Shown here piece by piece: positions 33,601 through 41,720 of a DNA stretch of 64,000 nt. The translations under genes and the position numbers were made by a program. This DNA comes from Pseudomarimonas arenosa (GTDB lineage: Bacteria > Pseudomonadota > Gammaproteobacteria > Xanthomonadales > Xanthomonadaceae): the NCBI RefSeq assembly GCF_014841215.1, contig NZ_JACYTR010000017.1, positions 1-64,000 on the forward strand, in the 5' to 3' direction. The first letter of the stretch is position 1; every line of letters begins with the position of its first letter. The notes under the pieces were generated by a model. The model was not told the DNA's origin and did no database searches. It saw nothing but the letters and a program-made list of their open reading frames with translations.

Positions 33601-34550
33601 GGCCACGTGCCTATTCGAGCGCGCAACTGGAGCTGCTGCGGGCCTTGGCCAGCTATGCAGCGATCGCGGTCGACAATGCCCAGACCTACGAACAACTGGA
33701 CAAGGCCATGGCGCAGGTGCAGGAGACCTTGCAGCGACTGCAGCAGACGCAGGCCCGATTGATCACCAGTGAGAAGCTGGCCGCCACCGGCCAACTGACT
33801 GCTGGCATGGCGCACGAGATCAACAATCCCAACAACTTCATCAACGGTGCGGCGCAGAATCTGGCCGCCCAGCTGGAACAGTTTCGCCAGCATCTGCGCC
33901 ACCTGGCAGGCCAGGATGCGCCGCCGGAAGTGCTGGCCCTGATCGAGGCGCGGATTGCTGCTCAGCTGGAGGAATTGGCCACCATTCGCGAAGGCTCACA
34001 GCGAATTGCCGCCATCGTGGAAGACTTGCGGACCTACTCACGGCTGGATGAAGCCGAGCGCAAGGTGGTCAGACTGGCGGAGTCGCTTGCCGCCACCATC
34101 AGCCTGGCTCGTGGGCGCTATCGCGGCATCGACATCCAGGCCAGGTTTGATGTGGATCCACAGGTTGAGTGCCAGCCGGCCAAGTTGAATCATGTGTTCA
34201 TGAATCTGATCACCAATGCCTGCCAGGCCATCGAGTCGCGACAACAGGTTGAGGCAACGCATGTTGGATGCGTTGTTGTGCACGCACGGTTGGGCGCAGC
34301 CGACGAATTGCAGATCTGCGTTGAGGACAATGGTTGCGGAATTTCGCCGGCCGATCAGTCGCATGTGTTCGAGCCTTTCTTTACCACCCGTCCGCCCGGT
34401 CAGGGCGCGGGTCTTGGGCTGTCGGTGGCCTGGAACATTGTTCGTGAAGATGGCGGCCGGCTGGACCTGGAATCCGATCCTCAGTGGGGGACGCGGCTGG
34501 TGGTGGTGCTGCCCTTGAGGTCGGAAGTCGATGCACACGCAGTTCCCTGA
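30621..34550 (+). CDS. Two-component propeller sensor histidine kinase with GAF domain
   Basis: About 1309 aa. A signal/anchor sequence (WRWLAALLLPLGLAQSA) precedes a periplasmic beta-propeller of two-component-regulator blades, ~40-690 (FVWIGTQDGLARYDG, LWVGTDGFGLYRL, IWVGHESGLDV), and a Y_Y_Y domain (LSFNFTSPYF, FAYRLQGFESNWV, YRFQVRAGNRDGEWS). A membrane helix follows at ~820-840, a GAF domain at ~870-1035 containing CTAC, the H-box GQLTAGMAHEINNPNNFING with H1065, and the ATPase domain (NHVFMNLITNACQAIES, VEDNGCGISP, GLGLSVAWNIVREDGG). There is no receiver. The start is uncertain: ATG 30621 is used; TTG 30609 and GTG 30678 are also in frame. Overlaps the next gene by 20 bp. Confidence 0.85.
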   Translation: MAAGAFRHWQRTSAAPGVRVDKQINRRGSGWRWLAALLLPLGLAQSAELNPEAIRFRHLDARNGLPQVSVLALVQDASGFVWIGTQDGLARYDGVEVRVFLNHRDRADSLWGNRVNAMALDQQGQLWVGSSEGLNRYLSHSETFQRIGSAVDDPGAAPAGVVRALAVDGKGDLWVGGRGLARVSAQGRVLDYLAHGDGRLPGEFVHALAPVADGSLWIGTSAGLAKRDAQGAQRRYPLAEEAPSVTALLHDRHGQLWVGTDGFGLYRLNVKGEIDRHWLPDAQPASLADGRIRSLLQDVDGRIWVGHESGLDVAEQPDAESVAWTHFRYQRPFRDGIGSGRIASLLQDQDGWIWAGSWTGGVGRMPPRPPDFITFDPDMPATSGLRDASVLAMCADASAHPSAQNRLWLATRQGLYQFDLDKARLSAMVGGEALFSSDLACSDELWVGSTSGLYRVKDQALQRIALPAELGVLSIRFSFRIDGPRLWLCDADTLWVLDRATAAVLAKHSPVSCGLIGRGTFEPFDDNIMLVGTSGGLLWFSRDGARLLHRTLAQPGIDAALQASTVTEILRARDGRWWIGTQGAGLHEMKLEAGADPAQAKFQAYGSAEGLAADAIGGILEDARGRLWLSTTRGISRFDPNSFAVRNYSSADGALDASYYIGSAAALPSGRFVFGGLDGFTVFDPEQVDQAPIPTQPVLTSIESDNRPLLARTSDPNSPLETSAPQLQSLALQSNRARNLSFNFTSPYFVAPHQMLFAYRLQGFESNWVVSDAQRRRAHYTNLAPGAYRFQVRAGNRDGEWSPPRELQVEILPQWWQTAGFKISVAASLLFLLFSAFRWRTAALARRGQELQEQVAARTADILKLGEIGRRLTATLDLEQAFSEVHAQVASRLDAHVFAISVLDREREALRDRYSIEAGVRDSAVDYALSETNRPAVWCVTRGQELCTACRQELANYVGDVAAPKQGHVMESIVYLPLRVGDRTIGCLSVQSPRPRAYSSAQLELLRALASYAAIAVDNAQTYEQLDKAMAQVQETLQRLQQTQARLITSEKLAATGQLTAGMAHEINNPNNFINGAAQNLAAQLEQFRQHLRHLAGQDAPPEVLALIEARIAAQLEELATIREGSQRIAAIVEDLRTYSRLDEAERKVVRLAESLAATISLARGRYRGIDIQARFDVDPQVECQPAKLNHVFMNLITNACQAIESRQQVEATHVGCVVVHARLGAADELQICVEDNGCGISPADQSHVFEPFFTTRPPGQGAGLGLSVAWNIVREDGGRLDLESDPQWGTRLVVVLPLRSEVDAHAVP

Positions 34551-37500
34551 TGGGCGCTGGGGTCAGGCAGCAGCCTTCCTGCTACAGCACAGGCGCGCGC
34601 GCCTGATTGCCAAGCGATTTTGTTGCGGCCTGTGGCTGGCCGTCGGGTTCGTGCTGACGATCGTGCCTATCCAGCCGATCGCCGCGATGGTGCGCCCGGA
34701 GATTCGTCTCGATCGCTGGGGCCTGGAGCAGGGACTGGCCCAGGCCAGCGTCAATGCCATGTTGCACGACCGGCGCGGCTTTCTCTGGCTGGGTACACAG
34801 GAAGGCTTGAATCGCTTCGATGGCAATACCTTCAAGCTCTATCGCTACAACAAGGATGATGCCAATTCGCTGTCGCATAATTTCGTTACCGCCTTGGTCG
34901 AAGATGCGGACGGCATTATCTGGATCGGCACCTATGCCGGCGGCTTGAATCGCTACGATCCACGCAGTGGCAGGTTTCAACGGTTTCGATTCGATGCCGA
35001 GCGCGCCGATTCGCTGAGTGACGATTGGGTGCGAACCTTGGCGGTGGCGGAGAACGGCGATCTGTGGGTGGGCTCAGCGCAAGGATTGAACCGCTTGCCG
35101 CGCAGAGGCACGGGCTTCACCCGTTTTCAGCATGCAGTCGATGACCCAAACAGTCTCAGCCACAACAGTGTGCGTGCACTGTGGTTTGACCCTGCCGGCG
35201 ATCTGTGGATCGGTACCGAGGGCGGGCTCAATCGACTCAACATCACGAACAGGCAGTTCAGTCGCTTCCCGCAGCGGGCCGGGCGGTCGGTCAGCGTGGC
35301 CCAGGATTCGGTGCGCGCCATCGTGGCCGCTGCCGAGGGCGGCATGTGGGTCGGTACGGAAGGGGCCGGCGTTGAGCATTTCGATCCCGGATCGGGGCAG
35401 TTTTCCCGACTGTCGGAAGCCAGCTCGCGGTCCCAGAGCGCCTCCGTTCTGGCCTTGCTGGTGGATGCCGAAGGACAGCTTTGGATTGCCACCCGTGGCG
35501 GTGGGCTGGGTATCTACCGTCCCGCTGACGGCGATCTCCGCTGGCTGCGCGCCGATCCGGCGGCGAACAAGGGCTTGAGCCACGATACCGTCAATGGGCT
35601 GGTGCAGGATCGGCATGGTCAGGTGTGGATCGGTAGCTCCGACGGGCTGTTGCGCTACGATCCGCGCCGCTCGCAATTCCCCCACTACCGTCACCACCCG
35701 GCCGATCCTGAAAGTCTCAGTCATGACTGGGTGCGTGGCTTTGCCGAAGATGCCAGTGGAACGCTATGGGTAGCCACGCAGAACGGATTGAACCGCTGGG
35801 ATGCTGGGCAACGTCGCTTTGAGCGCTACTTGCTGCAGACCGACCGCGCGCCTCAGGCAAGTTGGCATGTGCGCGTTCTGGTGGCGGCGCTGGGCACACT
35901 GTGGGTGGGTAGCGACAGCGGTCTGTTTCGTTTTGATCCCGAGCGTCGGGAATTCGAGCCGGTGCCTTTGCCGCGCAGTCCAGAGGACGGCAATCTGATC
36001 GACCGTGTGGTCGCCATTCGTGTCGACGGACCGAACAGCCTGTGGCTGGGCACCATGGGGCGCGGCATGGTCCAGCTCGACCCGGAGTCGGGTCGGGGTC
36101 GGCGCTACCGCCATCAGGCCGGCGATGCTTCGAGCCTGCCGCACGACGATGTGCGGGTCTTCCTGCGTGGCCGCTCGGGTGACCTTTGGGTCGGCTTCTG
36201 GGGCGGAGGGTTGTGCCGTCTCGACGAACTGAACAATCGATTCCACTGCTATCGCCATGACCCGGCCAATCGCGACAGTCTCGCTTCGGACGGCGTGCGC
36301 GCCATCCACGAAGATCCGGATGGCATTCTGTGGCTGGCCACCCTGGATGCCGGGCTGCTGCGGTTTGATCCCAGCAGCGGAAAGAGCCGTGCCTACACGC
36401 GCAAGCATGGGCTGGCCGATGATTCCTTGTACGGCATCCTTCCCGACCGGCAGGGTCGACTCTGGCTGAGCTCTAACGATGGAATCGCCTGCTTTGATCC
36501 GCGTGACGGCACGGTGCGCAACTACAGTGAACATGACGGGTTGCAGAGTTCCGAATTCAACACCAACGCCTACTATCGAAGCGCCCAGGGTGAACATTTC
36601 CTTGGTGGCATTCGTGGTTTCAATCGCTACTTCCCCGATGCCATACGCAGCGATGATGGAGCACCAGCAGTCGTGTTCACCGAAATGCTGCTGTTCAATC
36701 GACCGGTGCCATTGCGAGGCGGCGCAGAACCCGCAATTTATGCCTTGCCAAGCCCGATCGAAGTGACCGAACAGATTGCACTCAGCCATCGAGAGGCTCT
36801 GCTCAGTTTTGAATTCTCCAGCTTGCACCCATTCGATCCGACTCGAATGCGCTACGCCTACCGGCTGGAGGGCTACGACGCCGACTGGATCGAGACCGAT
36901 CATCGCAATCGCCGCGCCACCTATACCAATCTGCCTGCTGGCAAGTACAAATTGCGCGTTAAGGCCGCAGCCGCGGGCGACTGGAGTGCTGATGAAGCTC
37001 AGCTTTGGATAGAGGTCAGCCCACCGCCCTGGCGTAGCCTTTGGGCCTACCTGGCGTATGCGAGCTTCGCTTTCGCCCTGCTGCTTGGCGGTTTTCGCTG
37101 GCGCACCGCGCAAATGCGCCGGAACGCGGCCCGCTTGGCTCAGCAGGTCGCCGAGCGCACCGCTGAACTGGCTGCCAGCCGCGACCGTCTACTGGCATCG
37201 AAAGCAGAAATTGAAACCGCCCATCAGGATCTGCTCAATGCCCAGCAGCAGATGGTGGTGCAGGAAAAGATGGCCGCTCTCGGCACCCTGACCGCCGGCG
37301 TGGCGCACGAAATCAACAATCCGACCAGCTTCGCCGACGGCGCGATTCAGAACCTGGAGCTGGAGCTGCGCCGCTTTCGTGAAATGCTCTGGCATCTGGC
37401 GGGCGAGGATGCGGCGCCGGAAGTGCTCGATGCCTTTGATCAGCGCTTCCGCCACCTGGAAGAAATGGCCAGTACGGCGCGCGAAGGTCATCAGCGCATC

Positions 37501-38031
37501 CGACGCATCGTTGCTGATCTGCGCCAGTTTAGCCGCTTGGATGAGGCTCAGCGTAAGCCGGTTCCGATCGCCGAGCCGATTCAGTCCACCGTCAATCTGG
37601 TACGCACGCGTTTTGATGGCATCCGTTTCGATCTGCAGCTCGAGCACAATCCGAACGTCGAGTGCCAGCCGGCCAAGCTCGGTCAAGTGTTCATGAATCT
37701 GATCGTCAATGCCTGTGAGGCCATCGAGGCCGGCACAAGAGACGGCCAGGGCGAGGTAAGAATCAGCACCCGTCCATGCACGTTGCGCTCGATCGCTGCT
37801 GTTGAAATCAGCCTGGAGGACAATGGCGTGGGCATGGAGCGCGCGGTGCTCGATCGCATGTTCGAGCCCTTCTTCACTACCAAGGGGGTGGGGGCGGGCA
37901 CCGGGCTCGGACTGGCGATCGTATTCGGCATCGTCCGCGATCACGGCGGCGCCATCGAGGCGCGCTCGGTGGTGGCGCAGGGCACCTGCTTTCGACTTGT
38001 TTTGCCCCTGCAAGGAGCGGAAGCCGACTGA
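34531..38031 (+). CDS. Two-component propeller sensor histidine kinase
   Basis: 1166 aa, starting inside the last 20 bp of the previous kinase gene, so translation is probably coupled. Export/anchor segment GLWLAVGFVLTIVPI, then a periplasmic propeller at ~55-700 with repeated phrases FLWLGTQEGLNRFDG, IIWIGTYAGGLNRYDP, LWIGTEGGLNRL and WLSSNDGIACFDP. It has a Y_Y_Y domain (MRYAYRLEGYDADWIETDH, GKYKLRVKA), one membrane helix at ~835-860, a coiled coil, the H-box GTLTAGVAHEINNPTSFADG with H926, and an ATPase domain ([49 protein letters not shown]). Unlike its partner it has no GAF domain. In gut Bacteroidetes similar propellers sense glycans; the ligand here is unknown. Confidence 0.85.
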   Translation: MHTQFPDGRWGQAAAFLLQHRRARLIAKRFCCGLWLAVGFVLTIVPIQPIAAMVRPEIRLDRWGLEQGLAQASVNAMLHDRRGFLWLGTQEGLNRFDGNTFKLYRYNKDDANSLSHNFVTALVEDADGIIWIGTYAGGLNRYDPRSGRFQRFRFDAERADSLSDDWVRTLAVAENGDLWVGSAQGLNRLPRRGTGFTRFQHAVDDPNSLSHNSVRALWFDPAGDLWIGTEGGLNRLNITNRQFSRFPQRAGRSVSVAQDSVRAIVAAAEGGMWVGTEGAGVEHFDPGSGQFSRLSEASSRSQSASVLALLVDAEGQLWIATRGGGLGIYRPADGDLRWLRADPAANKGLSHDTVNGLVQDRHGQVWIGSSDGLLRYDPRRSQFPHYRHHPADPESLSHDWVRGFAEDASGTLWVATQNGLNRWDAGQRRFERYLLQTDRAPQASWHVRVLVAALGTLWVGSDSGLFRFDPERREFEPVPLPRSPEDGNLIDRVVAIRVDGPNSLWLGTMGRGMVQLDPESGRGRRYRHQAGDASSLPHDDVRVFLRGRSGDLWVGFWGGGLCRLDELNNRFHCYRHDPANRDSLASDGVRAIHEDPDGILWLATLDAGLLRFDPSSGKSRAYTRKHGLADDSLYGILPDRQGRLWLSSNDGIACFDPRDGTVRNYSEHDGLQSSEFNTNAYYRSAQGEHFLGGIRGFNRYFPDAIRSDDGAPAVVFTEMLLFNRPVPLRGGAEPAIYALPSPIEVTEQIALSHREALLSFEFSSLHPFDPTRMRYAYRLEGYDADWIETDHRNRRATYTNLPAGKYKLRVKAAAAGDWSADEAQLWIEVSPPPWRSLWAYLAYASFAFALLLGGFRWRTAQMRRNAARLAQQVAERTAELAASRDRLLASKAEIETAHQDLLNAQQQMVVQEKMAALGTLTAGVAHEINNPTSFADGAIQNLELELRRFREMLWHLAGEDAAPEVLDAFDQRFRHLEEMASTAREGHQRIRRIVADLRQFSRLDEAQRKPVPIAEPIQSTVNLVRTRFDGIRFDLQLEHNPNVECQPAKLGQVFMNLIVNACEAIEAGTRDGQGEVRISTRPCTLRSIAAVEISLEDNGVGMERAVLDRMFEPFFTTKGVGAGTGLGLAIVFGIVRDHGGAIEARSVVAQGTCFRLVLPLQGAEAD

Positions 38032-38181
38032 CTCGATGCTTTTGGCGGCGGGTGTCGAATCGGCGGGTCTCCAGGTCGAGACCCGTCCTGAAAGATGAAT
38101 CGTGAGCCGCACAACAACTAATCAACAGGCTAAGCTGGTTGGGGCAAATCGGTGTAGACTGGAACGCAAGGAAGCGTGGCG

Positions 38182-41100
38182 ATGGATGGATTCGAAGCAG
38201 GGCGGCCCGAACCGGAGACGCGACCGCAGTCTGCCACGGCGAGAAGGCGCCGTGGCGGGTGGCGTCGGCTGTTGCGCTGGGGGATACGCATCGTCGTGGT
38301 GATCGGGCTGGTGCTCGCGGCCGGGCTGTGGTTCGAGATGCGCTACTCACCGCTACAGGCGCATTACCTCAGTCGCTATGCCGATCGTTTGCAGTTTCGT
38401 CTCGCTGAGGGCGCCAGCGAGAACATCCACTTTCCGCGCGAAGGGCCGTTCGACAAGCGCCTGGGCTATGCCTACCTGCCGCTGTTTCTGCAGCGTGCCC
38501 TGGAGCGCGGCTACGCCATTGATCGCCAAGCCGTGCTGAGCCCGGAGCTGGTCGACTTCACAGACCAGGGCTACTACCCGCCGTACCCGGAGAAGACCCA
38601 GGCCGGCCTATCGATTCGCGATTGCGCCTGGCAGCCGCTATGGCGCCGCGCCTATCCCGGTGAAGCCTATGCCAGATTCGAAGATGTGCCGCCCTTGGTG
38701 GCACAGGCGCTGACTTTCATCGAGGATCGTCATCTGCTGGATGTGCAACGGCGCGAGATCAATCCGGCGGTTGACTGGCCGCGGCTATTCAGTGCCGCCT
38801 GGTCACAGCTGGAGGAGGCCCTGGGCTGGGGCGACTCGGCGGTGGGCGGCAGCACACTGGCCACCCAGATCGAAAAGTTTCGCCATTCGCCCGATGGCTT
38901 GACCAGCTCGTTCAAAGAGAAGTGGCGACAGATGGCTTCGGCCAGCGTGCGCGCCTATCAGCACGGCCAGGACACGTTGAATGCCCGACGTGATCTCCTG
39001 CGCGACTACCTCAACACCGTGCCGTTGTCGGCGGTGCCTGGGCATGGCGAAGTGCATGGTCTGGCCGATGGCCTGCGTGTTTGGTTCGGTGCCGATTTTG
39101 CCCGCGTCAATCAATTGCTCTCCGGCAATGGTCACAGCGAAAGCGCGCTGGCCGCACGCGGGCTGGCCTTGCGTCAGGTGTTGGCCTTGTTGGTGGCGCA
39201 GCGCCGTCCGAGCTACTACCTGGCCCAGGGGCGGGTCGAGCTTAACAGTCTGATCGACAGTCATCTGCGGCTGCTGCAACGCGCCGGCAGGATCGAGCCG
39301 GCACTGCGTGACGCTGCCTTGGCTGCACCTTTGGAGTTCCGCGATTGGGCCAGCGATCCAATCCAGACCGCAATCAGCAACGACAAAGGCACCAATCTGG
39401 TTCGACGCCATCTGGCCAGCCTGCTGAATGTGCCGCTGTACAGCCTCGATCGGCTTGACCTGGACGTCGACAGCAGTCTCGACGCTGAACTGCAGCGTGA
39501 GGTATCGGCCTACCTCGATGGTCTGCGTGAGCCCGAGGCGGCCAAGGCCGCCGGTCTGCTGGGCCACAGTCTGCTGCAGGAGGATCAGTTGCAGGGCGTG
39601 CGCTATAGCTTCACCCTGTATGAGCGCTTGCCGGACCGGTTTGCCGTTCGAGTGCAAACCGACAGCACCCGGCAAGCCTTCGATCTGAGCGAGAACAGCA
39701 AGCTGGAGCTCGGCTCCACAGCCAAGTTACGTGTTGTGGCGACCTATCTGGAAGTCATCGCTGAACTGCATGGGCGTTACAGCGGCCTGCCGGCGCGTAT
39801 CCTGCGCGAGATCGAGGTGCAACCTGCCGATCGGCTGACCCGTTGGGTGTTGAGTTATCTGGCCGAGCACCCGCAGGCTGACCTCAGTAGCCTGCTGCAG
39901 GCGGCCATGCAGCGGCGCTATTCGGCCAGCCCGCACGAGCGCTTTCTGACTGGCGGCGGCATTCACCGCTTCAGTAACTTCCAGCGCAAGGATGATCTGC
40001 GCGTTGCCAGCGTGGCCGAGGCGATGCGCGATTCCTTGAACCTGCCGTTTGTGCGACTGATGCGGGATATCGTCAACTACAGCATCTATCAAAGCGTGCC
40101 GCGCCGCGCCGAGTTGTTGGGGGACGATGATGATCCACGGCGCGAGGACTATCTGCGTCGCTTTGTCGACAAGGAAGGGCAGAGCTTTCTGCGCAGATTC
40201 TGGGACAAGTACCGCGATAAGGACGAAAGCAAGCGGATCGATACCCTGCTCGAGGGCCTTGCTGCACGGCCGGCACGCCTTGGCGCGGTGTTTCGCTATC
40301 TTTATCCGCAGGCCGACGCCGCCGCTCTGGCCGAGTTTCTGCGCCAGCGCGGGGTCGATGAACTGCCCAGTCAGCAGGATATCGAAGCCCTGCATGCGCG
40401 CTACCGCCCCGATGCCTACGCGCTGCCCGATCGCGCCTATATCGCCCGAGTGCATCCACTCGACCTGTGGCTGCTGGCTGAACTGATTCGTCAGCCGAAC
40501 GTCGAGTTCAGTGAGTTGTTGGCCGCGAGCACCGAGGTGCGGCAGGAAGTGTACGGCTGGCTGTTTCGCAGTCGGCATAAGCAGGCCCGTGACAACCGTA
40601 TCCGCATCATGCTGGAGGTCGAGGCGTTTCTCGATATCCACCAGCGCTGGCAGAAGCTGGGCTATCCGTTTGGCCATCTGGTGCCCTCACTGGCGACTGC
40701 GCTGGGAAGCTCGGGCGATCGGCCGGCGGCCCTGGCTGAGCTGGTCGGCATCATACTGAACGACGGTATTCGCCTGCCGACGGTGCGGATCAGCGAATTA
40801 CGCTTTGCCGATGGCACGCCCTACCACACCGAGCTCAAGCGCGTGCCGGCCGCCGGCCAACAGGTGATGGCACCGGAAGTGGCGGCCGTGCTTCGCGAAG
40901 CGCTGAACCAGGTAGTTGAGCGCGGCACCGCCAGACGTCTGAAGGGCAGCTTCGCCGATGCCGCCAGCGAAGACTGGCGACTGGGCGGCAAGACCGGCAC
41001 CGGTGACAACCGCATCGAATCGGTCGATGCCAGCGGCCGAGTGATCGAATCGCGCGCGCGCAACCGCACCGCCACCTTTGTGTTCTACCTCGGTGATCGG

Positions 41101-41247
41101 TACTTCGGCACCTTGACCGCCTTCGTGCTGGGCGAGAATGCCGATGACTATCGCTTTACCTCGGCCTTGCCGGTGCAGGCGTTGAAGGGCATGCAGCCGA
41201 TTCTGCAGCCGCGATTAACCCACGGATGCGCACAGATTCCCCCGTAG
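38182..41247 (+). CDS. Atypical class A PBP-like protein (transglycosylase + transpeptidase)
   Basis: About 1021 aa from ATG 38182 (AAGGAAG Shine-Dalgarno at 38168-38174). It has a basic N-terminus and one membrane helix (IVVVIGLVLAAGLWF). A GT51-like domain shows FIEDRHLLD (motif 1, catalytic Glu kept) and GGSTLATQIEKF (motif 2), but the usual RKxxE motif appears as EKWRQ, and EILExYLN as DLLRDYLN. The transpeptidase domain has a Ser nucleophile in LGSTAKLRV, SxN in AMRDSLNLPFV and GGKTGTGDNR near the end. A long region (~residues 650-850) between SxN and KTG is rich in charged helices. It is probably a peptidoglycan enzyme at the inner membrane, with altered glycosyltransferase chemistry. 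The gene stands alone. Confidence 0.75.
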   Translation: MDGFEAGRPEPETRPQSATARRRRGGWRRLLRWGIRIVVVIGLVLAAGLWFEMRYSPLQAHYLSRYADRLQFRLAEGASENIHFPREGPFDKRLGYAYLPLFLQRALERGYAIDRQAVLSPELVDFTDQGYYPPYPEKTQAGLSIRDCAWQPLWRRAYPGEAYARFEDVPPLVAQALTFIEDRHLLDVQRREINPAVDWPRLFSAAWSQLEEALGWGDSAVGGSTLATQIEKFRHSPDGLTSSFKEKWRQMASASVRAYQHGQDTLNARRDLLRDYLNTVPLSAVPGHGEVHGLADGLRVWFGADFARVNQLLSGNGHSESALAARGLALRQVLALLVAQRRPSYYLAQGRVELNSLIDSHLRLLQRAGRIEPALRDAALAAPLEFRDWASDPIQTAISNDKGTNLVRRHLASLLNVPLYSLDRLDLDVDSSLDAELQREVSAYLDGLREPEAAKAAGLLGHSLLQEDQLQGVRYSFTLYERLPDRFAVRVQTDSTRQAFDLSENSKLELGSTAKLRVVATYLEVIAELHGRYSGLPARILREIEVQPADRLTRWVLSYLAEHPQADLSSLLQAAMQRRYSASPHERFLTGGGIHRFSNFQRKDDLRVASVAEAMRDSLNLPFVRLMRDIVNYSIYQSVPRRAELLGDDDDPRREDYLRRFVDKEGQSFLRRFWDKYRDKDESKRIDTLLEGLAARPARLGAVFRYLYPQADAAALAEFLRQRGVDELPSQQDIEALHARYRPDAYALPDRAYIARVHPLDLWLLAELIRQPNVEFSELLAASTEVRQEVYGWLFRSRHKQARDNRIRIMLEVEAFLDIHQRWQKLGYPFGHLVPSLATALGSSGDRPAALAELVGIILNDGIRLPTVRISELRFADGTPYHTELKRVPAAGQQVMAPEVAAVLREALNQVVERGTARRLKGSFADAASEDWRLGGKTGTGDNRIESVDASGRVIESRARNRTATFVFYLGDRYFGTLTAFVLGENADDYRFTSALPVQALKGMQPILQPRLTHGCAQIPP

Positions 41248-41310
41248 AGTGCGTGTTGGACGCACCGGCGCGAGGTGGGGCGTGCCGGTAGGGTGTGTTC
41301 CATGCCCGAT

Positions 41311-41381
41311 GGTGCGGTGAACCGCACCCGATGGCATCGGCGTTGCGGCGACCCATACATAGGGTGCGTCATGGACGCACC
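41311..41381. repeat. Two GGTGCG/CGCACC hairpins
   Basis: GGTGCGG-TGAA-CCGCACC spans 41311-41328 and GGTGCGTC-ATG-GACGCACC spans 41363-41381. They belong to the same family as the hairpin at 27184. They follow the PBP-like gene and may act as its transcript end. Confidence 0.55.
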
Positions 41382-41516
41382 ATCCGCGCCCGCTCATGAA
41401 ATATCCGGGTTAATACCGCTCGATGGTAAGCGCTGACTGCCGTTACGAGGCGAAACATGGATACGTAGGAGTATGGATCTGGGACCGGTCTTGGCGCGAA
41501 AGTGCGGGCTAAGTGC

Positions 41517-41617
41517 ATGAGTCATCGGGGATTTTGCACAAAAGGATCTTTTGCATGATTCGATCAATCTGAATCGATCATGACGACGAATGATTCATGC
41601 TGCGCGGGATGACTCAT
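41517..41617. promoter_or_regulatory. Cluster of three ATGANTCAT palindromes upstream of 41721
   Basis: ATGAGTCAT (41517-41525), ATGATTCAT (41590-41598) and ATGACTCAT (41609-41617) are three 9-bp palindromes with the same outer bases. A longer imperfect dyad, ATGATTCGATCAATCTGAATC plus GATCAT, lies between the first two. The region is A/T-richer than its surroundings. The pattern suggests a multi-site operator for the exported-protein gene; the regulator is unknown. Confidence 0.45.
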
Positions 41618-41720
41618 TTCTATTTTGCAGTGCAACAAAAATTCCGTAAGGTGCGCGCCCCGTCACCCCTCATTCACGAGTCAGGTGGCGTCCCTTGAAG
41701 CACTCATACGGAGATGAAGA

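Larger units (their letters stand above)
41248..41720. other. Intergenic region: hairpin repeats, then an AT-richer promoter region
   Basis: No gene is seen. The left half holds GGTGCG-type hairpins (41311-41328 and 41363-41381) and the CTCATGAAATATCCGGGTTA end of the dispersed repeat (41395-41414). From about 41515 the base composition becomes clearly richer in A and T, and it contains three ATGANTCAT palindromes ahead of the exported-protein gene at 41721. Confidence 0.6.

Noticed and set aside
35764-37113. 449-aa minus-strand open frame opposite the second propeller kinase
   Set aside because: Long antisense frames are common in GC-rich coding DNA; the plus-strand protein is clearly domain-bearing and the antisense product resembles nothing.
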